From assembly GCA_020860025.1 (NCBI GenBank), contig JAJBVC010000052.1:1-6035 (forward strand): DNA of 6,035 nucleotides, read 5' to 3'. Source of the stretch: Clostridiales bacterium. GTDB lineage: Bacteria; Bacillota; Clostridia; Oscillospirales; Acutalibacteraceae. The translations under genes and the position numbers were made by a program. Each line of letters opens with the position of its first letter. Position 1 is the stretch's first letter. This document shows positions 1-5,552 of this stretch, in pieces. The notes beneath the pieces are model-generated. The model did no database searches. It saw nothing but the letters and a program-made list of their open reading frames with translations, and had not been told where the DNA came from.

Positions 1-2
1 GA

Positions 3-1163
3 CTTATGGTCGGCAGCGTCGTGCTGACGAAATATGTGTCAACCTCCAAGGTTACGTCATTTGAGCAAAAGCTGACCGACAGGGGCATACGCTTTTACCG
101 CCATTATCTTATTGACGGTTATCCGGCAAATATAGCGAAAATAGTAAGTGATGACGGCTATGGTAAAAATGATTATATTGAAACTACACGTTCTCTTGTC
201 GTAATAACCGCACCGGGCCCCGGAAGCGGAAAAATGGCTACCTGCCTTTCACAGCTTTATCACGAAAACAAAAGAGGAGTTAAAGCCGGCTACGCTAAAT
301 TTGAAACATTCCCGATTTGGAATTTACCGCTTAATCATCCTGTTAATATTGCTTATGAAGCGGCGACGGCTGACCTTAATGACGTTAATATGATTGACCC
401 GTGGCATCTTGAGACTTACGGCAAAACTACTGTAAACTATAACAGAGATGTTGAAATATTCCCTGTTCTTAAGGCTACGTTTGATAAAATTTACGGTGAA
501 TGTCCGTATAAATCGCCTACGGATATGGGAGTTAATATGGCGGGAAACTGTATAATTGACGATGAAGCAGTACGCACTGCCGCCAAGCACGAAATCATCC
601 GACGTTATTACACCGCTCGCTGTGACGCTTTAAGAGGTGAAAACAAGAGTGATGAAATTTACAAGCTTGAACTTTTGATGAATAATGCGTCGCTGTCGTC
701 AAACGACTGTCCTTGTATCACCGCTGCCGAAAAACGTGCAGAGGAAACAGGCGCTCCCGCCGCCGCAACAGAGCTTCAAAACGGCGAAATTATAACAGGC
801 AAAACATCTGATTTGCTCGGCTGTGCCAGCGCCGTATTGCTTAACGCTCTTAAACAGCTCGGCGGTATTGAGTCGGATATTCTTCTGATTGACCCCGAGG
901 TTATAAAGCCTATCCAGGAGCTTAAAACAAACCATTTGGGCAACAGTAATCCGAGACTTCATACAGATGAGGTTTTGATTGCACTGTCGATGTCGGCGGT
1001 GACCGACGAAAATGCCGCTCTTGCTTTAGCACAGCTCGGCAAGCTGAAAAACTGTGAAATGCATTCAACGGTTATGCTGTCATCGGTTGATGAAAAGGTA
1101 TTGCGTCAGCTCGGTATTCGCCTGACCTGCTCACCTGTTATCGAAAAAAAGAAATTGTATTAA
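3..1163 (+). CDS. DUF1846 (UPF0371) family protein, 3' part of gene
   Basis: The gene runs off the left edge. The frame is open from the first full codon (base 3), so the ATG at base 6 is only an internal methionine. About 386 residues remain. Family members are usually near 500, so roughly the first 110 are missing. The DUF1846 family is recognised from its overall sequence, including a Gly-rich P-loop-like stretch (APGPGSGKMA, about residues 69-78 counted from the methionine at base 6), the DPWHLETYG segment (131-139) and the conserved C-terminal part around NPRLHTDEVLIALSMSAVTD. The P-loop-like motif lacks the exact GxxxxGK[ST] spacing, so nucleotide binding is plausible but not shown. The cellular role of this family is unknown to me. 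It is probably a soluble cytoplasmic protein, since no membrane segment is visible. No clear intrinsic terminator follows the stop; a foldable region begins about 20 bases later. Confidence 0.9.
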   Translation, partial: LMVGSVVLTKYVSTSKVTSFEQKLTDRGIRFYRHYLIDGYPANIAKIVSDDGYGKNDYIETTRSLVVITAPGPGSGKMATCLSQLYHENKRGVKAGYAKFETFPIWNLPLNHPVNIAYEAATADLNDVNMIDPWHLETYGKTTVNYNRDVEIFPVLKATFDKIYGECPYKSPTDMGVNMAGNCIIDDEAVRTAAKHEIIRRYYTARCDALRGENKSDEIYKLELLMNNASLSSNDCPCITAAEKRAEETGAPAAATELQNGEIITGKTSDLLGCASAVLLNALKQLGGIESDILLIDPEVIKPIQELKTNHLGNSNPRLHTDEVLIALSMSAVTDENAALALAQLGKLKNCEMHSTVMLSSVDEKVLRQLGIRLTCSPVIEKKKLY

Positions 1164-1182
1164 AACCTCTCTAAAAAAATCA

Positions 1183-1320
1183 ATAACAGATTAGCAGACT
1201 TGTAATCTTTCAATAAGGGTTTGCCCGTCATTCAATGTGGCAAGCGACAGCAACAATGTCGTTGTCGTTAATCAGCACCCACCACCTATAAAGGTGAGGG
1301 ACATTTCTTGCTTAAGTTAT
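1183..1320 (+). ncRNA. Candidate structured RNA, 6S RNA-like rod
   Basis: The block folds into a rod. The closing stem pairs ATAAC (1183-1187) with GTTAT (1316-1320), then TTA/TAA, GCA/TGC and GA/TC (1191-1198 with 1306-1315, two single-base bulges). The apical stem pairs CAA-g-CGACA (1241-1249) with TGTCGTTG (1257-1264) around a 7-base loop. Between them lies a large open region, whose 3' strand carries a small perfect hairpin, CACCT-ATAA-AGGTG (1283-1296), right after GCACCCAC. A long hairpin with a central bubble and a small stem on the 3' strand is the outline known for 6S RNA, which binds RNA polymerase holoenzyme. The 138 bases are short for 6S (usually about 160-200), and no strong promoter is visible upstream. 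The pairing is seen; the 6S identity is inference. It could instead be a 3' UTR structure of the DUF1846 transcript. Confidence 0.4.
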
Positions 1321-1367
1321 AAATATTAGCAAATGTATAAAAAAATAAGTGAATTTTTTAAATTCTA

Positions 1368-1396
1368 TTGATTTGTGCATAAAAATACTCTATAAT
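1368..1396 (+). promoter_or_regulatory. Near-consensus sigma-A promoter upstream of pyrG
   Basis: TTGATT (1368-1373) and a perfect TATAAT (1391-1396) are separated by exactly 17 bp. The expected start site is around G1403. Apart from a 15-bp palindrome just upstream (GAATTT-TTT-AAATTC, 1351-1365), the surroundings are simply AT-rich. The first feature downstream is the terminator-like hairpin at 1407-1437. The promoter therefore either makes a very short RNA or drives pyrG only by read-through. I see no comparably good promoter nearer to pyrG. Confidence 0.7.
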
Positions 1397-1402
1397 ATAT
1401 AA

Positions 1403-1418
1403 GTACAAACGGTTGTAC
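1403..1418. promoter_or_regulatory. Near-palindrome at the predicted start site (operator or 5' hairpin)
   Basis: GTACAA (1403-1408) and TTGTAC (1413-1418) form a perfect inverted repeat around ACGG. Overall 7 of 8 positions of the 16-bp site are symmetric. In DNA it sits where a repressor would block initiation, and its AAACGGTT core resembles LacI-family operators. In RNA it would fold at the very 5' end and use the same bases as the left arm of the terminator (1407-1418), so the two folds exclude each other. Which role applies, if any, cannot be told from sequence. Confidence 0.35.
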
Positions 1419-1437
1419 AGAAGTGCAACCGTTTTTT
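1407..1437 (+). terminator. Intrinsic terminator or attenuator upstream of pyrG
   Basis: A 12-bp stem (1407-1418 with 1423-1434, one G-U pair) closes an AGAA loop and runs into six T (1432-1437). It begins only about four bases after the predicted start of the promoter at 1368-1396, and lies about 285 bp before the pyrG start codon. The strong stem and U-tract are typical of Rho-independent termination on the plus strand. It may end a roughly 35-base RNA, or gate read-through into pyrG. Confidence 0.7.
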
Positions 1438-1703
1438 GTATGTCGATAAAGTAGCCATAACCACGCTCTATTATTAGTTTGGTAGATTATTTTTTAGTCT
1501 TTATGTTTTTAAAAATATTGGGATTATCTATACCAAATAATTGTTCTAAAAGCGTCAGGGCATCGAGCCCATCCGCTTTTGAGCGTTTTAAGCCTTTTGC
1601 TCGGAAGCGGTACAATCGTACAGCAATCCTCCCAAAATGCTTAATTCTGACTACTTTCTCAACATACAACTTGATTTATAAATTCTATATTTATTTTCTA
1701 TTT
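1438..1703. other. AT-rich pyrG leader or intergenic stretch, no convincing gene
   Basis: No recognisable protein or RNA family was found here. It holds an interrupted inverted repeat (TTGGTA-GATTAT at 1479-1490 against ATTATC-TATACCAA at 1523-1536), the hairpin listed at 1548-1580, and a small GTAC-aatc-GTAC palindrome (1610-1621). Short open frames exist on both strands: 78 codons on the plus strand (1479-1715) and 60 on the minus (1487-1669). Neither has a good ribosome binding site. The minus-strand peptide reads more like a normal protein (KADGLDALTLLEQLFGIDNP in its middle) and could be a gene remnant. I could not name it. Confidence 0.5.
1548..1580. repeat. Two-tier hairpin in the pyrG leader
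   Basis: AAAAGCG (1548-1554) pairs with CGCTTTT (1574-1580). Inside it, after a symmetric 3x3 internal loop (TCA/ATC), GGGC (1558-1561) pairs with GCCC (1567-1570) around ATCGA. All 11 pairs are Watson-Crick. The right arm is followed by GAGCG rather than a long T run, so it is not a good plus-strand terminator. It lies about 140 bp before pyrG and would be in the leader of any transcript from the promoter at 1368-1396. Confidence 0.5.
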
Positions 1704-1710
1704 AGGGAGG
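1704..1710 (+). promoter_or_regulatory. pyrG ribosome binding site
   Basis: AGGGAGG ends ten bases before the ATG at 1721. It fixes that ATG as the start, in agreement with the usual N-terminus of CTP synthase just ahead of the P-loop. Confidence 0.85.
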
Positions 1711-1720
1711 AATAGTAGTT

Positions 1721-3358
1721 ATGAGCAATCCTAAATATATTTTCATTACCGGAGGCGTTGTTTCGGGACTCGGCAAAGGAATTACAGCGGCGTCACTCGG
1801 CAGATTGCTGAAGGCACGAGGATTAAAGGTTACGGCGCAAAAGCTTGACCCGTATCTTAACGTAGACCCCGGTACTATGAATCCTGTTCAGCACGGTGAG
1901 GTATTCGTAACAGACGACGGTGCCGAAACTGACCTTGACCTCGGTCATTATGAAAGATTTATTGATGAGAGTCTTTCTCAAAATTCAAATTTGACAAGCG
2001 GTCGTGTCTACTGGAAAGTTATCAACGACGAAAGAAAGGGAATTTACGGCGGTCAGACTATTCAAATTATTCCGCACGTAACTAACGAAATTAAGCGGTA
2101 TATCGCAAAGAACGCCGAAACAGGCGCAGATGTTTGCCTTGTAGAAATAGGCGGCACTGTCGGTGATATTGAATCGCAGCCTTTCCTTGAAGCTATTCGC
2201 CAGTTCGCTACTGAAATAGGCAGGGACAATTGTTTGTTCATCCATGTTACGCTCGTTCCCTACCTCGCCGCTTCCGATGAGCTTAAGTCTAAACCCACCC
2301 AGCACTCTGTTAAAGAAATGCTCTCGCTCGGTATCAGTCCCGATATTATAGTCTGCCGCACTGAGCACGCTCTCACTAAAGAGATAAAGTCTAAGATTGC
2401 CCTGTTCTGCAATGTCCCGCCCGAGTGCGTTATAGAAAATAACAACTGCGATATTCTCTACGCCGTCCCTATAATGCTTCATTCTCAAAATATGGATGAT
2501 GTAGTTATAAAAAAGCTCGGTATAAATTGCGCCGAACCTGACCTGACCGACTGGATTCAAATGCTCTCGGCACTTCGTAACCCCACCCGAACAGTTAAGA
2601 TAGCTATGGTCGGTAAGTATGTTGAGCTTCATGATTCTTATATATCGGTCAATGAAGCACTCAAGCACGGCGGCATCTCAACTCACAGTGCTATTGATAT
2701 TCAATGGATTGATTCCGAAACTCTCGAAGCTCCCGATATTGATATTAACAAAGTACTCGCTCCTATGGATGGAATTCTCGTTCCGGGCGGTTTCGGCTCC
2801 CGTGGTATCGAAGGTAAAATAAAGGCTTGCCAATTCGCAAGAGAAAATAATATTCCCTATCTCGGTATCTGCCTCGGTATGCAGGTTGCTATAATAGAGT
2901 TCGCCCGCCATGTACTTAAAATGGACAGTGCCAACTCAGCTGAAATCGACCCTTCAACCCCATATCCTGTTATTGATATTCTTCCCGAACAAAAAGAGGT
3001 TACTTCAATGGGCGGTACTATGCGTCTTGGTCAATATCCTTGTTCGCTTAATCCAAATTCGAAAGCCTTCGCCCTTTACGGTGCTTCGATGATTTTCGAA
3101 CGCCACCGCCACCGCTACGAGGTTAATAACGATTACCGCCCCGAGCTGTTAAAAGGTGGTATGATATTTGCAGGAACTTCTCCCGATAATCATATAGTCG
3201 AAATGATTGAAATTCCCTCTCATCCGTGGTTCGTTGCTTGTCAGTTCCACCCTGAATTTAAGTCCAGGCCCAACCGACCTCATCCCCTGTTTAGAGGATT
3301 TATAACCGCCGCCGCCAATCACCACGACCAACAAGAGAATACAAAAGCGAATAAATAA
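1721..3358 (+). CDS. pyrG: CTP synthase (glutamine hydrolysing)
   Basis: CTP synthase converts UTP to CTP with ATP and glutamine, the last step of de novo pyrimidine nucleotide synthesis, in the cytoplasm. The 545 residues match the family's usual length and look intact. The N-terminal amidoligase domain (about 1-270) has the GGVVSGLGKG P-loop (11-20), the KLDPYLNVDPGTM segment (41-53), the metal-binding DGAETDLDLGHYERF region (66-80, with Asp73) and Glu142 in VEIGGTVGDIES. The class I glutamine amidotransferase domain begins near residue 291, with oxyanion-hole glycines in PGGFGSRG (355-362), nucleophile Cys384 in LGICLGMQ, and His510/Glu512 in QFHPEF. RHRHRYEVN (461-469) is also a family hallmark. 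It has its own terminator downstream and a 557-bp upstream gap with a terminator-like hairpin, so attenuation control is possible. The GGG-start, CTP-sensed attenuator known in Bacillus is not evident here. Confidence 0.98.
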   Translation: MSNPKYIFITGGVVSGLGKGITAASLGRLLKARGLKVTAQKLDPYLNVDPGTMNPVQHGEVFVTDDGAETDLDLGHYERFIDESLSQNSNLTSGRVYWKVINDERKGIYGGQTIQIIPHVTNEIKRYIAKNAETGADVCLVEIGGTVGDIESQPFLEAIRQFATEIGRDNCLFIHVTLVPYLAASDELKSKPTQHSVKEMLSLGISPDIIVCRTEHALTKEIKSKIALFCNVPPECVIENNNCDILYAVPIMLHSQNMDDVVIKKLGINCAEPDLTDWIQMLSALRNPTRTVKIAMVGKYVELHDSYISVNEALKHGGISTHSAIDIQWIDSETLEAPDIDINKVLAPMDGILVPGGFGSRGIEGKIKACQFARENNIPYLGICLGMQVAIIEFARHVLKMDSANSAEIDPSTPYPVIDILPEQKEVTSMGGTMRLGQYPCSLNPNSKAFALYGASMIFERHRHRYEVNNDYRPELLKGGMIFAGTSPDNHIVEMIEIPSHPWFVACQFHPEFKSRPNRPHPLFRGFITAAANHHDQQENTKANK

Positions 3359-3371
3359 AATAGTATATATT

Positions 3372-3405
3372 AAAGGAGTGACGCACAAAACGCCACTCTT
3401 TTTTT
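3372..3405 (+). terminator. pyrG intrinsic terminator
   Basis: AAAGGAGTG (3372-3380) pairs with CACTCTTTT (3394-3402), nine pairs with one G-U, around a 13-base loop. A run of seven T covers 3399-3405. It starts 14 bases after the pyrG stop and separates pyrG from the oxidoreductase gene. Confidence 0.85.
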
Positions 3406-3445
3406 ACGCTTAATTGCTTAATTTAATATTGTAAATCCTGAAGTT

Positions 3446-3482
3446 TTTACTGTTTTTTGAAAACAATATTTTTTACAGTAAA
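3446..3482 (+). promoter_or_regulatory. Probable promoter/operator region of the oxidoreductase gene
   Basis: TTTACT (3446-3451) and TATTTT (3468-3473), 16 bp apart, form a modest promoter that would start near 3480 and keep the ribosome binding site in the mRNA. TTTACTG (3446-3452) and CAGTAAA (3476-3482) are a perfect 7-bp inverted repeat around it. TGTTTT-TTG-AAAACA (3451-3465) and TTTAC-A-GTAAA (3472-3482) are further palindromes inside. The sequence is very AT-rich, so each element alone is weak evidence. Confidence 0.35.
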
Positions 3483-3499
3483 TATTTAGGAATGAGACA

Positions 3500-4825
3500 A
3501 TGGACAAAAATTCAAAACACGAATCAATCTGGAATGAAAATATCAAACTGCCGAAATTCCCATCTCTTGACAAATCCGTAAAAACCGACGTTTTGATAAT
3601 CGGCGGCGGAATCGCTGGAATACTGACGTCATATTTTTTAAAAGAAAAAGGCATTGACTGCCTGCTTGCGGAAAAAGACAGAATTTGCTGTGGCACAACT
3701 CATAACACAACGGCGAAAATAACGTCGCAGCACTCGCTGATTTACCAAAAGCTTGCAAAGGGCGGCGATACTCGAAACGCTCGTCTTTACTACGTCGCAA
3801 ACGAAGCGGCGATAGAAAAATATGCAAAGCTTTGTGAGAATATAGACTGTGATTTTGAGCGTGCCGATAATTTTGTTTACTCCGTAAATAATCCGCATAA
3901 AATCGAGCGTGAGCTTGAAGTGCTATGTAAGATTAACGCAAAAGCCGAATTTGAGCCTGCGCCCAATCTTGAAATCCCTGTTGACACTGTAGGAGCCGTT
4001 AAATTTTTAAATCAGGCGCATTTTAATCCGCTTAAATTCCTTGCTGAAATATCAAAAAATTTGAACATTGTCGAAAACACGTTTGTGACCGATATTGACG
4101 GCAATACGGCTGTTACGTCAAACGGTAAAATTTATGCGGATAAAATCATTGTCGCAACACATTTCCCGATGAAAAATTCTCACGGCAGTTTCCCACTTAA
4201 ACTTTATCAGCACCGCTCGTACGTTTTAGCTTTGAAAAATACGGTGAATATTGACGGAATGTATGTTGATGAAAGCGAAACGGGTATGTCGTTTCGTCGG
4301 TATAAGGATTATCTGCTTTTAGGCGGCGGAGGTCACAGAACAGGCAAAAAAGGCGGCGGTTGGGATGAGCTTCGTAAATTCGTCGAGCAGACTTACCCTA
4401 ATGCAAAGGAGTGTTTTCACCTGGCAACGCAGGACTGTATGAGCCTTGACTCTGTTCCGTATATCGGCAATTATTCAAAATCGACGCCGAATTTGTTTGT
4501 AGCAAGCGGTTTTAACAAATGGGGAATGACGTCGTCAATGGTTGCCGCCGATATTTTATGCGATTTAATTTGCGAAAAGAAAAATGAATTTGCCGACCTT
4601 TTCGCACCGTCAAGAAATATGATAAAACCGCAGCTTTTTATAAACGGTGCCGAATCTGTTAAAAACCTTCTGACAATCACCCCGAAAAGGTGTACTCACC
4701 TCGGTTGCTCACTGAAATGGAACAGTGCCGAGCATACATGGGATTGTCCGTGCCACGGCTCACGATTTGATGAAAACGGAACTGTAATAGATAATCCGGC
4801 TGTTTCAAATATAAAAATGCGATAA
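3500..4825 (+). CDS. FAD-dependent oxidoreductase with C-terminal Rieske domain
   Basis: This is a 441-residue two-domain redox protein of the type seen in Bacillus YhfW. The N-terminal part is a D-amino-acid-oxidase/glycine-oxidase-like FAD domain. It has the dinucleotide-binding GGGIAG motif (35-40, after VLII), an acidic residue that would bind ribose (Glu58), and a late FAD-contacting segment around NLFVASGFNKWGMT (331-344). The C-terminus is a Rieske [2Fe-2S] domain: CTHLGC (398-403) and CPCHGS (416-421) supply ligands Cys398, His400, Cys416 and His419, with Cys403 and Cys418 placed for the usual disulfide. There is no signal peptide or membrane helix, so it is likely cytoplasmic. The start is set by AGGA (3488-3491) eight bases before the ATG. 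The substrate is unknown; an amine or amino acid is only a family-based guess. It is flanked by terminators on both sides, so probably monocistronic. The C-terminal end is compact but keeps the whole cluster-binding region. Confidence 0.9.
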   Translation: MDKNSKHESIWNENIKLPKFPSLDKSVKTDVLIIGGGIAGILTSYFLKEKGIDCLLAEKDRICCGTTHNTTAKITSQHSLIYQKLAKGGDTRNARLYYVANEAAIEKYAKLCENIDCDFERADNFVYSVNNPHKIERELEVLCKINAKAEFEPAPNLEIPVDTVGAVKFLNQAHFNPLKFLAEISKNLNIVENTFVTDIDGNTAVTSNGKIYADKIIVATHFPMKNSHGSFPLKLYQHRSYVLALKNTVNIDGMYVDESETGMSFRRYKDYLLLGGGGHRTGKKGGGWDELRKFVEQTYPNAKECFHLATQDCMSLDSVPYIGNYSKSTPNLFVASGFNKWGMTSSMVAADILCDLICEKKNEFADLFAPSRNMIKPQLFINGAESVKNLLTITPKRCTHLGCSLKWNSAEHTWDCPCHGSRFDENGTVIDNPAVSNIKMR

Positions 4826-4833
4826 AATAAACA

Positions 4834-4860
4834 AGGGCTGTATCTAACAGCCCTGTTTTT
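4834..4860. terminator. Shared terminator between convergent genes
   Basis: AGGGCTGT (4834-4841) and ACAGCCCT (4847-4854) form a perfect 8-bp stem around ATCTA, followed on the plus strand by G and five T (4856-4860). On the minus strand the stem is followed by TGTTTATTTTAT, which is T-rich enough to act for the repressor gene that ends at 4878. It sits 8 bases after the oxidoreductase stop and probably serves both genes. Confidence 0.85.
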
Positions 4861-4877
4861 ACGTCATAACTAACGAC

Positions 4878-5096
4878 TTATTTGATTGTTTGTTGATTGT
4901 CTGTCCTGCCTAAAATGTAATCGGCTGACACGTTATAAAAATCAGCAAGTCTGATTAAATGCCTGATAGGCAGTTCGTTCGCTCCACGCTCATATCGTGC
5001 ATACATAGTTTGTGAAGTTCCGAGTATATCCGCCAAATCCTGCTGAGTCAAATCTCTGTCTTCACGTAAATCTCTGATGCGTTTTATATAGTTCAT
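4878..5096 (-). CDS. XRE-family HTH transcriptional repressor, 72 aa
   Basis: A small Cro/CI-type DNA-binding protein that is little more than one HTH_3 domain (about residues 5-62). The first HTH helix is TQQDLADIL (17-25), and the recognition helix region is TSQTMYARYERG (28-39), ending in the typical ERG. The C-terminal NVSADYILGRTDN is characteristic of this family in Bacillota. It should act as a dimer in the cytoplasm. Weak GGTG (5103-5106, read on the minus strand) precedes the ATG. Its promoter has TATAAT on the minus strand (5112-5117). One palindrome lies over its promoter and a second over the promoter of the divergent membrane-protein gene. Self-repression and control of that neighbour are therefore likely, though inferred. 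It is convergent with the oxidoreductase gene and shares its terminator. Confidence 0.93.
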   Translation of the reverse strand: MNYIKRIRDLREDRDLTQQDLADILGTSQTMYARYERGANELPIRHLIRLADFYNVSADYILGRTDNQQTIK

Positions 5097-5111
5097 AACA
5101 TCACCGATTTA

Positions 5112-5117
5112 ATTATA
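5112..5117 (-). promoter_or_regulatory. -10 box of the XRE repressor promoter
   Basis: Read on the minus strand this is a perfect TATAAT, 15 bases before the start codon. Transcription would start near 5105, giving a leader of less than ten bases. No good -35 box lies at the right distance; the palindrome at 5121-5136 occupies that spacer. A weak core promoter controlled by its own product is a common arrangement for such repressors. Confidence 0.6.
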
Positions 5118-5120
5118 CGC

Positions 5121-5136
5121 AGTAAAGATATTTACT
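5121..5136. promoter_or_regulatory. Operator palindrome 1 (AGTAAA-GATA-TTTACT)
   Basis: A perfect 6-bp inverted repeat around a 4-bp centre, inside the promoter of the XRE gene and just upstream of the -35 box of the divergent promoter. It shares half-sites and spacing with palindrome 2, whose centre is 25 bp away. It is a candidate binding site for the adjacent repressor. Confidence 0.7.
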
Positions 5137-5137
5137 A

Positions 5138-5166
5138 TTGACTTTAGTAAACATTTTTACTATAAT
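5138..5166 (+). promoter_or_regulatory. Strong promoter of the membrane-protein gene
   Basis: TTGACT (5138-5143) and TATAAT (5161-5166) with exactly 17 bp between them, one base away from full consensus. Start is expected near A5173, giving a leader of about 38 bases. Palindrome 2 covers the spacer and enters the -10 box, so a bound repressor would block polymerase. Confidence 0.85.
5145..5162. promoter_or_regulatory. Operator palindrome 2 (TAGTAAA-CATT-TTTACTA)
   Basis: A perfect 7-bp inverted repeat around a 4-bp centre, lying between the -35 and -10 boxes of the strong divergent promoter and overlapping the first two bases of TATAAT. The left arm also pairs with TTTACTA at 5131-5137, so four alternating half-sites run from 5121 to 5162. 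Confidence 0.75.
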
Positions 5167-5172
5167 GATGTT
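5159..5172 (+). repeat. 14-bp direct repeat, copy 1
   Basis: ACTATAATGATGTT, containing the -10 box of the membrane-protein promoter. An exact second copy is at 6021-6034, near the right edge. Confidence 0.7.
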
Positions 5173-5210
5173 AAACCAATAAAAATTCAGATGAAAACGG
5201 AGAAAAAACA

Positions 5211-5552
5211 ATGGACAATAATGATATTGAAAATATCGAACTGAATGAGAATCAATCAATAAATAAAGAAAGCACAAAATCTGACGTTGTACAAGCAACC
5301 GAATCGGTTGCGACAACAGAAAATGCAGAGGTTACCGAATCTACCGAAACAACTGAAAACGTTGATGTTTCTACTGCTGACGAAATTACAAAAACAGAAA
5401 ATCCAACTGATGATGTAACAGCGAATGAAGAACAAAAGAAAAAGAAAAAGATAAACAAAAAGGCATTGATTGCCGGTATTGTTATTGTAATTATTGTTGC
5501 TATAACAGCGACAATAGTCGGTGTCAATATGCATAATAAAAAAAATGGTTGA
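5211..5552 (+). CDS. Membrane-anchor protein, N-terminal part before a frame break
   Basis: 113 residues. GGAG (5199-5202) eight bases before the ATG fixes the start. Residues 1-75 are acidic and rich in Thr, Glu, Asn and Val, with near-repeats TTENAEV (35-41) and TTENVDV (47-53), and look disordered. A Lys-rich cluster (76-84) precedes one hydrophobic helix (about 85-105). By the positive-inside rule the acidic tail is cytoplasmic and whatever follows is outside the cell. The frame stops at TGA 5550-5552, only eight residues after the helix, straight after a run of eight A. The open frame that continues in the +1 register (5545-6012) looks like the missing external domain. Removing one A gives a continuous 266-residue protein. 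I cannot name the family. It is driven by the strong promoter at 5138-5166 and probably repressed by the divergent XRE protein. Confidence 0.8.
   Translation: MDNNDIENIELNENQSINKESTKSDVVQATESVATTENAEVTESTETTENVDVSTADEITKTENPTDDVTANEEQKKKKKINKKALIAGIVIVIIVAITATIVGVNMHNKKNG
5538..5545 (+). other. A8 homopolymer at the frame junction
   Basis: Eight consecutive A lie between the transmembrane helix codons and the break in frame. Seven A (or a one-base skip) would join the 5211 frame to the downstream frame at Lys-Lys-Met-Val-Glu-Glu. Such tracts are known sites of polymerase slippage, replication slippage and assembly error. Which applies here is unknown. Confidence 0.7.

Noticed and set aside
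1262..1312. TPP riboswitch on the minus strand, suggested by GGGTGCTGA
   Set aside because: The second conserved half of the TPP aptamer is absent, and no thiamin-related gene lies downstream on that strand.
1397..1440. Bacillus-type CTP-sensing reiterative-transcription attenuator for pyrG
   Set aside because: That mechanism needs a GGGC-type start and a pyrimidine-rich terminator arm to pair with added G residues. The predicted start here is GTACAAAC.
1479..1715. 78-codon plus-strand frame just before pyrG
   Set aside because: No ribosome binding site, odd composition, and it ends inside the pyrG ribosome binding site region. More likely leader sequence.
1985..2668. 227-codon open frame on the minus strand
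   Set aside because: It lies wholly inside pyrG, whose plus-strand protein is intact and highly conserved. The antisense frame is a by-product of pyrG codon use and resembles no family.
3457..3484. TTGAAA / TAAATA as the oxidoreductase promoter
   Set aside because: Transcription would start near 3491, inside or after the AGGA ribosome binding site, leaving the mRNA without it.
5521..5544. GTG at 5521 as the real start of the downstream frame
   Set aside because: There is no ribosome binding site, and the extra residues lie over the end of the upstream protein's coding sequence. The frame is better read as a continuation across the A8 tract.
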